Source of the DNA: an archaeon
GTDB taxonomy: Archaea > Nanobdellota > Nanobdellia > Woesearchaeales > GW2011-AR9
Length of the DNA: 64,000 nt
Assembly: GCA_018697095.1 (NCBI GenBank)
Contig: JABHSG010000003.1
Coordinates: 420,839-484,838, forward strand
Reading direction: 5' to 3'
Both the position numbers and the translations under genes were made by a program. The notes under the pieces are model-generated. The model had not been told where the DNA came from, ran no database searches, and worked only from the letters and a program-made list of their open reading frames with translations. Shown piece after piece: positions 1-8,650 of this stretch (position 1 is its first letter; each line of letters opens with the position of its first letter).

Positions 1-2396
1 CAGTCTTCTACAACATACATTCCATACGTTGGAGCAGAGTCACTATCAACATAGACAATTGTTTCAACAACTTCTACTGTATTAGATGAATCAGTGTTAC
101 TTTCTTCAACAATAACTTCGTCTCCAATAACTTCAAGAGTCCATTCTTGCATAACACAATTGCGACCATCGCAAACACGAACACTTACTTTTTTGGTTCC
201 AGATGAGCTAAACACTCGGCTAATGGAGCTAGGTCCTTCAATTTTATTCAAATCAAATCCGCTAAACTTCCAAGCATAAGTTAATTCATCTCCATCTAAG
301 TCAATAGCATCAACACTAAAGTCTATTGCGTCATCAAACCCGATTGCAAAAGAGTCAGAAAACCCTGGTTCCAAATCATCAATTTGTGGCGCCCTATTAA
401 CATTTTTAACAGTAACAGATACAGGCATTAGTACTTGCGCTTCCCCATCAGTTACCATAAATTCAAGCCAAAAAGTTTCTTGGTCACCACCAAAATATCT
501 AGTCAAAACATCGCTTCTTCCAATAACGTTAGAAAAAAATCCAGTGCTTTTATTCTCAATAACATCGTAGCTAGGTACCCATGAATAAGTTCCATCGCCA
601 AACCAACTTCCGTCAGGACCATTTACAAGAGTGATAGTTAGGTCATCTTCGTTATCCAAGTCTTTTGCTTCAATAAAGAATTTAACTTCTTCTCCTTCTA
701 AAACAGTGTAGTCATCTTTAGATAAAGTAAACCAAGGATCACGATTAGTCTTCTCAACAATAACTTCTACAGTTTCATCAGCTGTTAAATATCCATCACT
801 TGCTGTTACAGTAATATAATACGCACCAGAATCTTCAAAGTCAGTTTCCCAAGACCCAGTAGAATCAAAAGGTTCACTAAAGTAATATGTAAGTACGTCG
901 TTATCTAGGTCACTTGCCAAAACTTCTATTGTAGCAATATCAGTTTCGCTAACAACCAAGTCTCCCAAAGTTACAAATTCAGGAGCTAAGTTAACATTAG
1001 ATATAATTAATTCAACAGTTGCTTCACTACATTCAATTGCGCCACATGCTTTTACTCGTAAGTCATATGATCGCTCGGAAGTGAACCAGTTTTCAATTCT
1101 TAAACTGTTAAAAATGTCAGTAACAAAATTACTTTCACGTAAAATTGCATCGTAGGGAACTTCCCAACTAAAAACGCCTTTACTAGAAAATGCAGCGCCA
1201 TCAGGTAATCCACTTACTACACTAAAAGTAACAAAGTCCCCATCCAAATCTTCGCCTTCCAAAATAAACTCCATCACTTCTCCTTCATTTGCATCATAAA
1301 AGGTGCTGCCATAAATGGCAGGCGCCCTATCAGTATCTTCAATAAGAATAGTTACAGTAAATTCAGTAGTTAACTCTCCATCACTGGCAAATCCGAGAAC
1401 CTCTACTTCCCCAGCGTCTTCATATCCTACTGTATACTGTCCATTCTCATCAAATAATTGATCAAAAGTGTAAGTAATTCCATTTCCATCCAAGTCAATT
1501 AATAATAAATCTAAACTAATAGTTTCTCCTTCAGCAGCATTCATAGTTATAGAATCAACTTCAGGTGCGCGGTTCAAATCATCTACAGATACGCTCCAAG
1601 ATAGCCACTGTTCATGTTCCAAGTCAGATATTAGTAAAGCTAAAGTATAAACTTCATCTCCAGATTCATAATCAAAATTCAAATCAAAAGAGGCATCAAT
1701 TGAAACTTTTTCTTCATCAACATACCAAGAGTAACTAATTTCATCTCCATCCAAATCCACAGCTTCAACATATAAGTCAATCATCTCACCTTCATCAAGG
1801 TTAAAATTAATCCCGTCAGCTTCAAAAATGTCTAATATTTCAGGTGCTACGTTTACGTCTTCAATAACAATTTCAACCTCGCGAAGCAAAGAAAATTCTC
1901 CATCATCCATTGTAACTTCAATTACATAACGTCCAGCATCAAGTGGGCCTGTTTGCCAAACTCCTTCAGAATCAAACGGTTCACTAAAAGAGTAATCTAA
2001 AACATCATTGTCTGGGTCAGCCAAAACTTCTCTTAGATCAATTTCATCTCCTTCTTCAAAAGTAAGTGAGTTCTCTAAAAGGTAAGGTTCTTGGTTAACA
2101 TCTTCAACAACTAAAATAATATCTTGCGAAACTTCATTACCTGCACTATCTTCAGCCAGAATAGTTACTACGTACTCGCCAGCATCCTCGTGGTCAGTAA
2201 TCCAACGTCCAGTAGAATCAAAAGGTTCAGGATAAGTTGTAATAACTAAATCCCCATCCAAATCGAAAGTCTCAGCGCTCAAATAAAGCACCTCTCCTTC
2301 AAGTGCATTGAATTCTGGAATTGCTAAAACTGCAATACTAGAAATTAAAATTATCAAACAAAGAATCAGTCCAGTGACGAGTGTTTTTCGTGCCAT
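1..2396 (-). CDS. Secreted giant Ig/PKD-like repeat surface protein (3' end beyond window)
   Basis: This reading frame is open from the ATG at 2394-2396 to the window edge, about 798 codons. The ORF track omits it because no stop lies in the window. It begins MARKTLVTGLILCLIILISS, a clear signal peptide. After that come tandem blocks of roughly 90-100 residues with recurring phrases such as LDGD, GVWQT, DAGRYVIEV and IEDVN, the pattern of PKD/cadherin-like beta-sandwich repeats seen in archaeal surface proteins. It is acidic and Asp/Glu/Ser rich. The lipoprotein gene just upstream on the same strand carries the same repeats, so both probably belong to one envelope or adhesion system. Ligand and anchoring are unknown because the C-terminus is missing. 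Confidence 0.85.
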   Translation of the reverse strand, partial: MARKTLVTGLILCLIILISSIAVLAIPEFNALEGEVLYLSAETFDLDGDLVITTYPEPFDSTGRWITDHEDAGEYVVTILAEDSAGNEVSQDIILVVEDVNQEPYLLENSLTFEEGDEIDLREVLADPDNDVLDYSFSEPFDSEGVWQTGPLDAGRYVIEVTMDDGEFSLLREVEIVIEDVNVAPEILDIFEADGINFNLDEGEMIDLYVEAVDLDGDEISYSWYVDEEKVSIDASFDLNFDYESGDEVYTLALLISDLEHEQWLSWSVSVDDLNRAPEVDSITMNAAEGETISLDLLLIDLDGNGITYTFDQLFDENGQYTVGYEDAGEVEVLGFASDGELTTEFTVTILIEDTDRAPAIYGSTFYDANEGEVMEFILEGEDLDGDFVTFSVVSGLPDGAAFSSKGVFSWEVPYDAILRESNFVTDIFNSLRIENWFTSERSYDLRVKACGAIECSEATVELIISNVNLAPEFVTLGDLVVSETDIATIEVLASDLDNDVLTYYFSEPFDSTGSWETDFEDSGAYYITVTASDGYLTADETVEVIVEKTNRDPWFTLSKDDYTVLEGEEVKFFIEAKDLDNEDDLTITLVNGPDGSWFGDGTYSWVPSYDVIENKSTGFFSNVIGRSDVLTRYFGGDQETFWLEFMVTDGEAQVLMPVSVTVKNVNRAPQIDDLEPGFSDSFAIGFDDAIDFSVDAIDLDGDELTYAWKFSGFDLNKIEGPSSISRVFSSSGTKKVSVRVCDGRNCVMQEWTLEVIGDEVIVEESNTDSSNTVEVVETIVYVDSDSAPTYGMYVVED

Positions 2397-2508
2397 TTGT
2401 AGTTAGTCCCCATCACCAACCTACTGTTTCGCGCAAGTTGCCATATATAAATATTACTCCTAATAAGTGTAAAAATAAAAAAATAAAAAATTAACTATTT
2501 TCAAAAAC

Positions 2509-3516
2509 TTAGTTCCTTTCCAAGTTAATATCAATGATCTGTGGAGGCATGTTAACATCCTCAACTACGATATTAATTGTTTCGGTAACAATGTCTTTTC
2601 CATCATCAGCAGTGATAGTAACTTCGTATTCACCATTATCTGTGAAACTAAGCTCCCAAACTCCATCTTGTCCAACTGGATCGCTAATAGTTAAAGAGAT
2701 GCTATCACCATCTAAGTCTTCTACACTTAAATCAAGTTCAATTGTATCTCCTTCTTTAACAGTTAAGTCTTCAAATCCGCTAATTACTGGTAGTACGTTA
2801 ACATCTTCAATAGTTAATGTAAAAACACTCTCAGATGATAATTCTCCGTCATCTGCTTTTACAACAATTTCGTAAACACCACTACTTGTGTGGTCAGTTT
2901 CAAAAAGTCCTGAAGCTAGTGGTTCAGAAATTTCAACTTCAACACTGTCTCCGTTAGGGTCAATTGCGATAACTTCAAAGACAATCTCATCTCCTTCGCT
3001 ATAACTTAAATCTCCAAGTTCAGAGATTTGAGGTGCAACATTTACTCTGTTGATTCTAAGCAAAATATCTTGAGTAACTGTGTGAACAGTATCGCTTGCT
3101 GTAAGTGTTACAACATAATCTCCAGCATCGCCGTAGTTTGTTTGCCATTCTCCGCTCTTATCAACTGGCGCGCTAAAATAGTATGTTACTTCGTCATCAT
3201 CTGGGTCTACTACTACTGCGCCCAAATCAACAAATTCAGATTCATCAGCTTCAATTGTAACTAAGTCTTCAGAAGCTACAACTTCTTGCTCTTCTACAAC
3301 TACTTCTTCTTCTTCTTCTACCAAGTCTTCAGTAGCGTCGCTTTCAGATTCTTCTAATTCAGTTTCATCCAAAACTTCATCGCCCATCTCAACTTCTAAG
3401 TCCACTAATTCAGAATCAACTAATTCTTCATCGCCAGCGGCTTTATAATCAATACAGCTAACAAGTAACATGCTAGTCATAAGTAATAATCCAAGTAATA
3501 CAATAATTCGTTTCAT
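2509..3516 (-). CDS. Putative lipoprotein with PKD/Ig-like repeats
   Basis: 335 aa. The N-terminus MKRIIVLLGLLLMTSMLLVSC ends in a lipobox-like LVSC, so Cys21 is the likely lipidation site. Residues about 25-85 are a highly acidic Glu/Asp/Val linker, followed by three or four repeats containing ITASD or VKADDG and ending in VEDVN. These closely resemble the repeats of the secreted protein downstream (1-2396). A GA-rich stretch (GGGGGTAGAGGATT) precedes the ATG. It probably sits on the outer face of the membrane as a tethered adhesin or scaffold. The repeat class is well supported, while the specific role is unknown. Confidence 0.8.
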   Translation of the reverse strand: MKRIIVLLGLLLMTSMLLVSCIDYKAAGDEELVDSELVDLEVEMGDEVLDETELEESESDATEDLVEEEEEVVVEEQEVVASEDLVTIEADESEFVDLGAVVVDPDDDEVTYYFSAPVDKSGEWQTNYGDAGDYVVTLTASDTVHTVTQDILLRINRVNVAPQISELGDLSYSEGDEIVFEVIAIDPNGDSVEVEISEPLASGLFETDHTSSGVYEIVVKADDGELSSESVFTLTIEDVNVLPVISGFEDLTVKEGDTIELDLSVEDLDGDSISLTISDPVGQDGVWELSFTDNGEYEVTITADDGKDIVTETINIVVEDVNMPPQIIDINLERN

Positions 3517-3681
3517 AATCCTCTACCCCCCTCAGGTATGTTTCACATCCTAAATCTGGATGCATTAATGTTATCTAATTGGGTACTTTTGCGTAACAAC
3601 TGTTTAAAAGAATTTATACACTTTAGAACATATTCTCTAAAACTTGCGAAGTAAAATAACTTCAGTATCATAAGAAAAAAA

Positions 3682-3785
3682 TGGTGGCCCCGCCCAGATT
3701 TGAACTGGGGACCACTCGATGTGCTGAGTAAAGCCAATGGCTTGACATATCAGTCGAGCACTCTACCAGGCTAAGCTACAGGGCC
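3682..3785 (-). tRNA. tRNA-Ile(GAU) with 27-nt intron and encoded CCA
   Basis: Reading the minus strand, acceptor GGCCCTG pairs with CGGGGCC, then A73 and an encoded CCA. The T-arm is CCCAG-TTCAAAT-CTGGG and the anticodon stem CTCGA/TCGAG. Between the stem arms lie 34 nt instead of 7, giving an intron of about 27 nt at the usual archaeal position 37/38. CTGA at 32-35 can pair with intronic TCAG, leaving short bulges on either side as in a bulge-helix-bulge substrate, and the intron has its own hairpin (AAGCC-ATT-GGCTT). The spliced loop is CTGATAA, so the anticodon is GAU. Without the intron the length is 77 nt including CCA. Confidence 0.93.
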
Positions 3786-4185
3786 ACAGTCATGCTCCAA
3801 CTGCTTTTCTTTTTAAGGTTTTCTGCAAGCAAGCTATTTTCTCAAATTAAATCCTTTATATTTTATTCTTACTATTACCAATAATTAGCAAGATTTTCTT
3901 TGAAAAACAATATTTTTATCTTCAAAATTTGTATCATTTAAGGGTGATTGTATTCTCTGGAGAATAAAAGTTTATAAGTGTTTTTTTTTAAAAATCACAC
4001 GGGGTTTGAGAAAGTGTTGTGGTGATTTTATTTTCATACAATTTACGAAATTAATTCTTGGATCCTTTAGTAAAAAATTTAGATGTTTTGAATAAAAATA
4101 TCCAAAATAAAAATTATTCAGAATTTAAACAAAAAATATTTTTTAATATATAACACTAAGAATTATATGAAAAAGGTGAATACAA
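3786..4185. promoter_or_regulatory. Intergenic region with divergent promoters
   Basis: 400 bp without a credible ORF, very AT rich. Just upstream of the tRNA (minus strand) there is an A/T box, CTTAAAAAG, near 3808-3816, placed about right for a TATA element. Towards the 4186 gene there are several TATA-like stretches (for example TTTATAAG near 3971) and an imperfect stem formed by AAATCAC (about 3990) and GTGATTT (about 4030). A clean ribosome site, AAAAAGGTGAATACAA, precedes the ATG at 4186. Nothing else is recognised. Confidence 0.5.
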
Positions 4186-7100
4186 ATGAGACAAAACATA
4201 ATGCGATTTATTGTACTTGCAATGATCTTTACTCTTTCAATGAGTTTAGTTTTTGCAGCAGACATTGAACTAACTGCACCATTAGGTGGAGATGATGACG
4301 GATCTAGCCGAGAATATTACGGTGGGACTCTTGGAACAACAGTAGATATAGAATGGGAAACTGCGCTTTCTTGTGGTGCAGGCTCTGATGCTGTGATTAT
4401 TGAATTTTCTGATGATGACGGAACCACTTGGAGTATTTTAACTAGTACAGCATCTGTAAGTGATTTAACTTATGGTTGGGATGTATCATCTTTAACCGAC
4501 GGAAGTGGATACATGACTCGTTTATCTTCTTCATGTAACGTACCAGATGAAATTTCAGGTTCTTTTAGCCTTGATACTACTGCTCCAATTGCAGATCTTG
4601 CTAATTTAACAATTGACGAGGGTGATGATTTAACTCTTGATGCAACTGCCTCTGATGATGCAACTTCTCCATTAGTTTCATTCACTTATACTATTAATAG
4701 TGTTGAATACCTTAGTGGCGCGGTATCAACTGATACTCTTGATTTAACTTGGGAAGATTTAGCTGACTATTCAATCACAAATGATGGGACTTATACTATT
4801 GAAGTGGAAGTAGAAGATGCCAGTGGGAACACTCACAGTGATTCTGCAACCTTAACAGTTGAAAATTCAGAAGCAACTGTAGAAATAACTTACCCTAATG
4901 GCGCTGAAGAAGTAACTAGTTTCATTGATGTTACAGCTGAAGTAAGTGATCCTGTTGACACAAGTTTTACCTGTGAATATTTTATTGTAGAAAATGCTTC
5001 AACAAGCCCAGTAGAAACTTCTCTTGGCTCTCAATCATGTACTACTGGAACAGATACATTTAGTTTTGATTCTAGTGCATATACTGATTCAACTGACATT
5101 GAAATTAAAGTTGAAGTAGATGATGGTACTGATGTCACGCAAGATTATTCTGATGCGAGTTTCACCATTGATAACACAGCACCAACTTTATCTATTGATT
5201 TATTATCATCAATTTATGAATCAGATGAAGCAACTTTGGTTTTTCATCCTTCAGATAATGTTTCTGGTTTTGATAACAGTGATAGTTTTGAAATTGATTG
5301 GGACGATGGGACTGTTGAAACAACAGATAGTGAAACACTAACTCACTCTTACATTGAAGATGGAACTTATACTATTGAAGTTACTGTAACCGATGACGTA
5401 GGATTATCTGTAACAGATACCTTACTTCTTACTGTAATAAACGTTGCTCCAGTAATTGATAGCTTAACGTGTACAGCTACAATTCTTGAAGGAGAATCTA
5501 TTGATTTAGATATTGAATTTTCTGATGTTGGTGTAGAAGACACACATGAATTAGGAATTGATTGGGACGATCTTTCAACAACAAACATTACTGTTCCAAC
5601 AAGTTCTTATGAAATGAACAGTACTCACACCTACGACCAAGATGGGACTTATGTGATTGAAGCTACTGTAACCGATGACGATGGCGGTTCTTCAACAGTA
5701 TCGTATTGTACTGTAATTGTTACAAATGTTGCTCCAACTGTAGAGATTACTTCTCATACTGATGGTGAATACTTAACTGGAACTCAAAGTATCGAATGGG
5801 ATGTATTTGATGTCGGAATTTCTGATGCTGTTGAAATGGAAGTATTTTATGCTCTTGCAACAGCAACAACAAGTTGCGGTGATGCTTCTGAATGGACTTC
5901 AATCGATTACTATATTGCCACATCACCTGTAGATGGTTCATTTAGTTATTCTTGGGATACAACTACTGTTAGTGACGGTGATTATGACTTATGTGTTTTT
6001 GTTGAAGATCATGCGGACTCTAGTGATGATACTATATCTATAACTATTGATAGCACAATTCCTGAAGTATATGGTCCTGAAGTTTCTTACGACCATTTCC
6101 AAAGTGATAGCTATGTTTATTTTACTGCATCAGCTTCCGATATTGATGGGGGAATTGTATCAGCTGTTGTAGAAATATATGATGAAGATGGCGATTTAGT
6201 CTCTTCAACTGCAATGGATGCAAGTGACGATACTTTTGAAGACGATGATTTTGAAGGTCTTGAAAGTTGGATCTTAATTGATTCAAGTTCATATCTTGAT
6301 GGAGTATACACCTATATCATTTGGGTAACTGATTTAGCAGGAAATGAAAATGACGAAGACGATTTAGTTGTAGGAACTTTCATTGTAGATGCTTCTGCAG
6401 GGACTCCAAGTTATACTGATGACGAAATAGATGCACTACTTGCTGTACTTGAAGATGACATCACTTCATTAGAAACTGATCTTACAACTCTTGATTCAGA
6501 ACTTGATGATTTAAGTGATCTTGTAGATACAAACTCTGATGACATAACCTCTCTTGAATCTAACTTAAGTGATTTAAGTGATGAAGTTGATACATTAAGT
6601 GACTCAATTAGTGATCTTGAAACAGAAGACGCAAGCCTTCAGTCTCAAATAGATGACTTGACTTCTGACTTGACCAGTTTAGAAAGTGATCTAACTAGTT
6701 TAGAAAGTGACCTTAGTGACTTAGAAACAGAGTTTGATGCATACACTAGTTTTACTATCTCACAAACAAGTGATACTAGTGATTCTGACGGTGATTTTTC
6801 AGTAACTGTAAGTACAACTTCTAGTGCTGCATGTACTATCGCTGATGTTTTTGATAGTTCTGTAACTACCACAACTTCCGCGGCAACATCTCATACTTTG
6901 ACAGTATCAGATGCTGACCTTGGAATGCAAATCTACTCTGTAACTTGTACAGATAGCACCTATGGATTTAGTAAAGAAACAACTGCTTATGTTAACGTAG
7001 TTGGGTTTTACAATCTCTTTATTGCTGACGGTGGAAACGATGGTTTTCTTGCAAGAATTCAAAGGTTTGTACTAAGTTACGCAGAATTAATTGAAGCTGG

Positions 7101-7335
7101 GCTGAGTAGTTATGATGTTGATACAGTATTAACTTCAACTGATGGTCCAAGTGACATGCAATTAAACGCAACTGAAGATGTGGATATGCTTTGGGCATAT
7201 AATGGAACAACATGGTCATCATATAATGTTTCAAACTCAACTGGTGACTTTGGCGGTTTTGATGCAACAGACGTTCCTGTCTATTATTGGGTAACTTTAG
7301 AAGACAGCGCAGCAGGAAAGGCAATCATTCATTAG
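4186..7335 (+). CDS. Secreted S-layer/adhesin-like protein with Ig/PKD repeats and coiled-coil stalk
   Basis: 1049 aa. The signal peptide ends near VFAAD (residue 25). Several beta-sandwich repeats follow to about residue 740, with typical phrases such as HSYIEDGTYTIEVTVTDD (PKD-like). Residues about 750-850 form a regular heptad coiled coil built on repeats of LTSLESD and LSDLET, and a C-terminal globular part ends in YYWVTLEDSAAGKAIIH. It is very rich in Asp, Ser and Thr. No transmembrane anchor is seen at the end, so it may be held by another protein. The membrane-anchored 310-aa protein 27 bp downstream is the obvious partner. The ribosome site AAAAAGGTGAATACAA supports this start. Confidence 0.8.
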   Translation: MRQNIMRFIVLAMIFTLSMSLVFAADIELTAPLGGDDDGSSREYYGGTLGTTVDIEWETALSCGAGSDAVIIEFSDDDGTTWSILTSTASVSDLTYGWDVSSLTDGSGYMTRLSSSCNVPDEISGSFSLDTTAPIADLANLTIDEGDDLTLDATASDDATSPLVSFTYTINSVEYLSGAVSTDTLDLTWEDLADYSITNDGTYTIEVEVEDASGNTHSDSATLTVENSEATVEITYPNGAEEVTSFIDVTAEVSDPVDTSFTCEYFIVENASTSPVETSLGSQSCTTGTDTFSFDSSAYTDSTDIEIKVEVDDGTDVTQDYSDASFTIDNTAPTLSIDLLSSIYESDEATLVFHPSDNVSGFDNSDSFEIDWDDGTVETTDSETLTHSYIEDGTYTIEVTVTDDVGLSVTDTLLLTVINVAPVIDSLTCTATILEGESIDLDIEFSDVGVEDTHELGIDWDDLSTTNITVPTSSYEMNSTHTYDQDGTYVIEATVTDDDGGSSTVSYCTVIVTNVAPTVEITSHTDGEYLTGTQSIEWDVFDVGISDAVEMEVFYALATATTSCGDASEWTSIDYYIATSPVDGSFSYSWDTTTVSDGDYDLCVFVEDHADSSDDTISITIDSTIPEVYGPEVSYDHFQSDSYVYFTASASDIDGGIVSAVVEIYDEDGDLVSSTAMDASDDTFEDDDFEGLESWILIDSSSYLDGVYTYIIWVTDLAGNENDEDDLVVGTFIVDASAGTPSYTDDEIDALLAVLEDDITSLETDLTTLDSELDDLSDLVDTNSDDITSLESNLSDLSDEVDTLSDSISDLETEDASLQSQIDDLTSDLTSLESDLTSLESDLSDLETEFDAYTSFTISQTSDTSDSDGDFSVTVSTTSSAACTIADVFDSSVTTTTSAATSHTLTVSDADLGMQIYSVTCTDSTYGFSKETTAYVNVVGFYNLFIADGGNDGFLARIQRFVLSYAELIEAGLSSYDVDTVLTSTDGPSDMQLNATEDVDMLWAYNGTTWSSYNVSNSTGDFGGFDATDVPVYYWVTLEDSAAGKAIIH

Positions 7336-7362
7336 GATGGGAAAAATAAAAGGTGAAATAAA

Positions 7363-8295
7363 ATGAACAAATTATTAATGGCATTTATTTTTTCTCTTTT
7401 TTTTATCCTGCCTTTTGCAAATGCAGCAGGTGGAATTTGGGGAGATTTAAGTGATTCACCAAGTGCAGTACGAGGAACAGTAACAGTAGATGGTTCTACT
7501 GCAAGTTCTAGTATTGAAGTAGTAGCATCTATTGGTGAAGATGAATACAAATCAGTTAGTTGCGACTCTGATGGAAATTATTATGTGACAGTTGGTGGAG
7601 ACTCAGCAGACACAATTGATCTAGCAGTGTGTGGGATTAGTGCAGACACAATCACTTTTAGTGAAGGAGATGTACAAGAATTAGATCTTACTATCTCAAC
7701 TCAAGACGATGGTGTTACAGGTTGTACTTGTGACGGCATTTGTTCTGGTGAAAACTGTGTAAATCCTGGGTCAACAGGTGTTTGTAGTTCAGACACATTT
7801 TACTGTGACAGCGATGGAACTTGCGAGGCAGACTTTGGTGAAACAACAACCACTTGTTCTGCGGATTGTTCAACTTCAAGTGGCAGTTCTAGTAGTGGAG
7901 GTGGATCTTCTGGTGGTTCTTCTGGCGGCGGTGGCGGAGGATCTAGTTCAAGTAGTTTAGGATCTTCATCCACAACTTCAGACTCTGGGGACTCTAGCAC
8001 TACTCAAGGTTCAACTGATTCCAACGGAAATAATGTTCCTGAAATAATTGACATCTTCGATGAAGAAGCAATAGGTCGTGGACTTTTAAGTGACGGCTCA
8101 ACTACAGAAACTAGCCTTAGTCTTGAAACACAAAGTGATGAAAATCAAGGTGGGTTTCTAACTGGAGCAGTAACTGCTGGTCAAAATGTGGCTGGGTATG
8201 CAAAAGATAATGTCTGGGCAACTTCCGGGATTTTTGCAGTAATTTTGCTTCTAGTAGGCGGACTTGTTTTTGCACGTTTTAAGAAGAAAACATAA
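7363..8295 (+). CDS. Secreted Ser/Gly-rich protein with C-terminal membrane anchor
   Basis: 310 aa. The signal peptide ends at FANAA (about residue 22). Residues about 25-110 form a beta-rich domain with the phrase DSDGNYYVTVGG. A cysteine-rich patch (about 120-165, nine or more Cys) is followed by a long flexible Ser/Gly linker (about 165-215). The C-terminus has one transmembrane helix, SGIFAVILLLVGGLVF, and a short basic tail ARFKKKT, the layout of a cell-surface protein anchored by its C-terminus. It lies 27 bp after the 1049-aa secreted protein and has its own ribosome site (AAAAGGTGAAATAAAATG), so the two are probably co-transcribed. The family is not recognised. Confidence 0.75.
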   Translation: MNKLLMAFIFSLFFILPFANAAGGIWGDLSDSPSAVRGTVTVDGSTASSSIEVVASIGEDEYKSVSCDSDGNYYVTVGGDSADTIDLAVCGISADTITFSEGDVQELDLTISTQDDGVTGCTCDGICSGENCVNPGSTGVCSSDTFYCDSDGTCEADFGETTTTCSADCSTSSGSSSSGGGSSGGSSGGGGGGSSSSSLGSSSTTSDSGDSSTTQGSTDSNGNNVPEIIDIFDEEAIGRGLLSDGSTTETSLSLETQSDENQGGFLTGAVTAGQNVAGYAKDNVWATSGIFAVILLLVGGLVFARFKKKT

Positions 8296-8308
8296 TTGCA
8301 TAACTACA

Positions 8309-8335
8309 TTATTTTTTTATTTTATTTTTTTATTT
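8309..8335 (+). terminator. T-tract terminator
   Basis: Downstream of the 8295 stop there is a run of T-rich blocks (ATTTTTTTATTTTATTTTTTTATTT), as commonly found at archaeal transcript ends. No strong hairpin precedes it. Confidence 0.5.
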
Positions 8336-8384
8336 AACATGATCTCTTCTATTTCTTATCACTCCTCCAATCTTAGTTCTTTCT

Positions 8385-8435
<51 letters not shown>

Positions 8436-8650
8436 TACTTGTCTCTCAGCCAGCGCGCATCTAAGCCCTATAGCTAACTATGTGTTTACCATCACTTACT
8501 AAAAATAATCTCATACGAACTAAGCATAGAGTCAAATCACTAAACATATCTCAACAGAAAAAAATAATCATCAAAGAAACATAATCAATCAAAGAAACCT
8601 AACTAATATTAAAAAAAGAAATTAAAAAAAAATAAAATTAACTTAAAACC

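Noticed and set aside
2534-2875. 113-aa plus-strand ORF inside the lipoprotein gene, and similar long antisense ORFs (for example 12157-12534, 23902-24306, 53004-53480)
   Set aside because: They are antisense shadows of well-supported genes, with composition dictated by the opposite strand.
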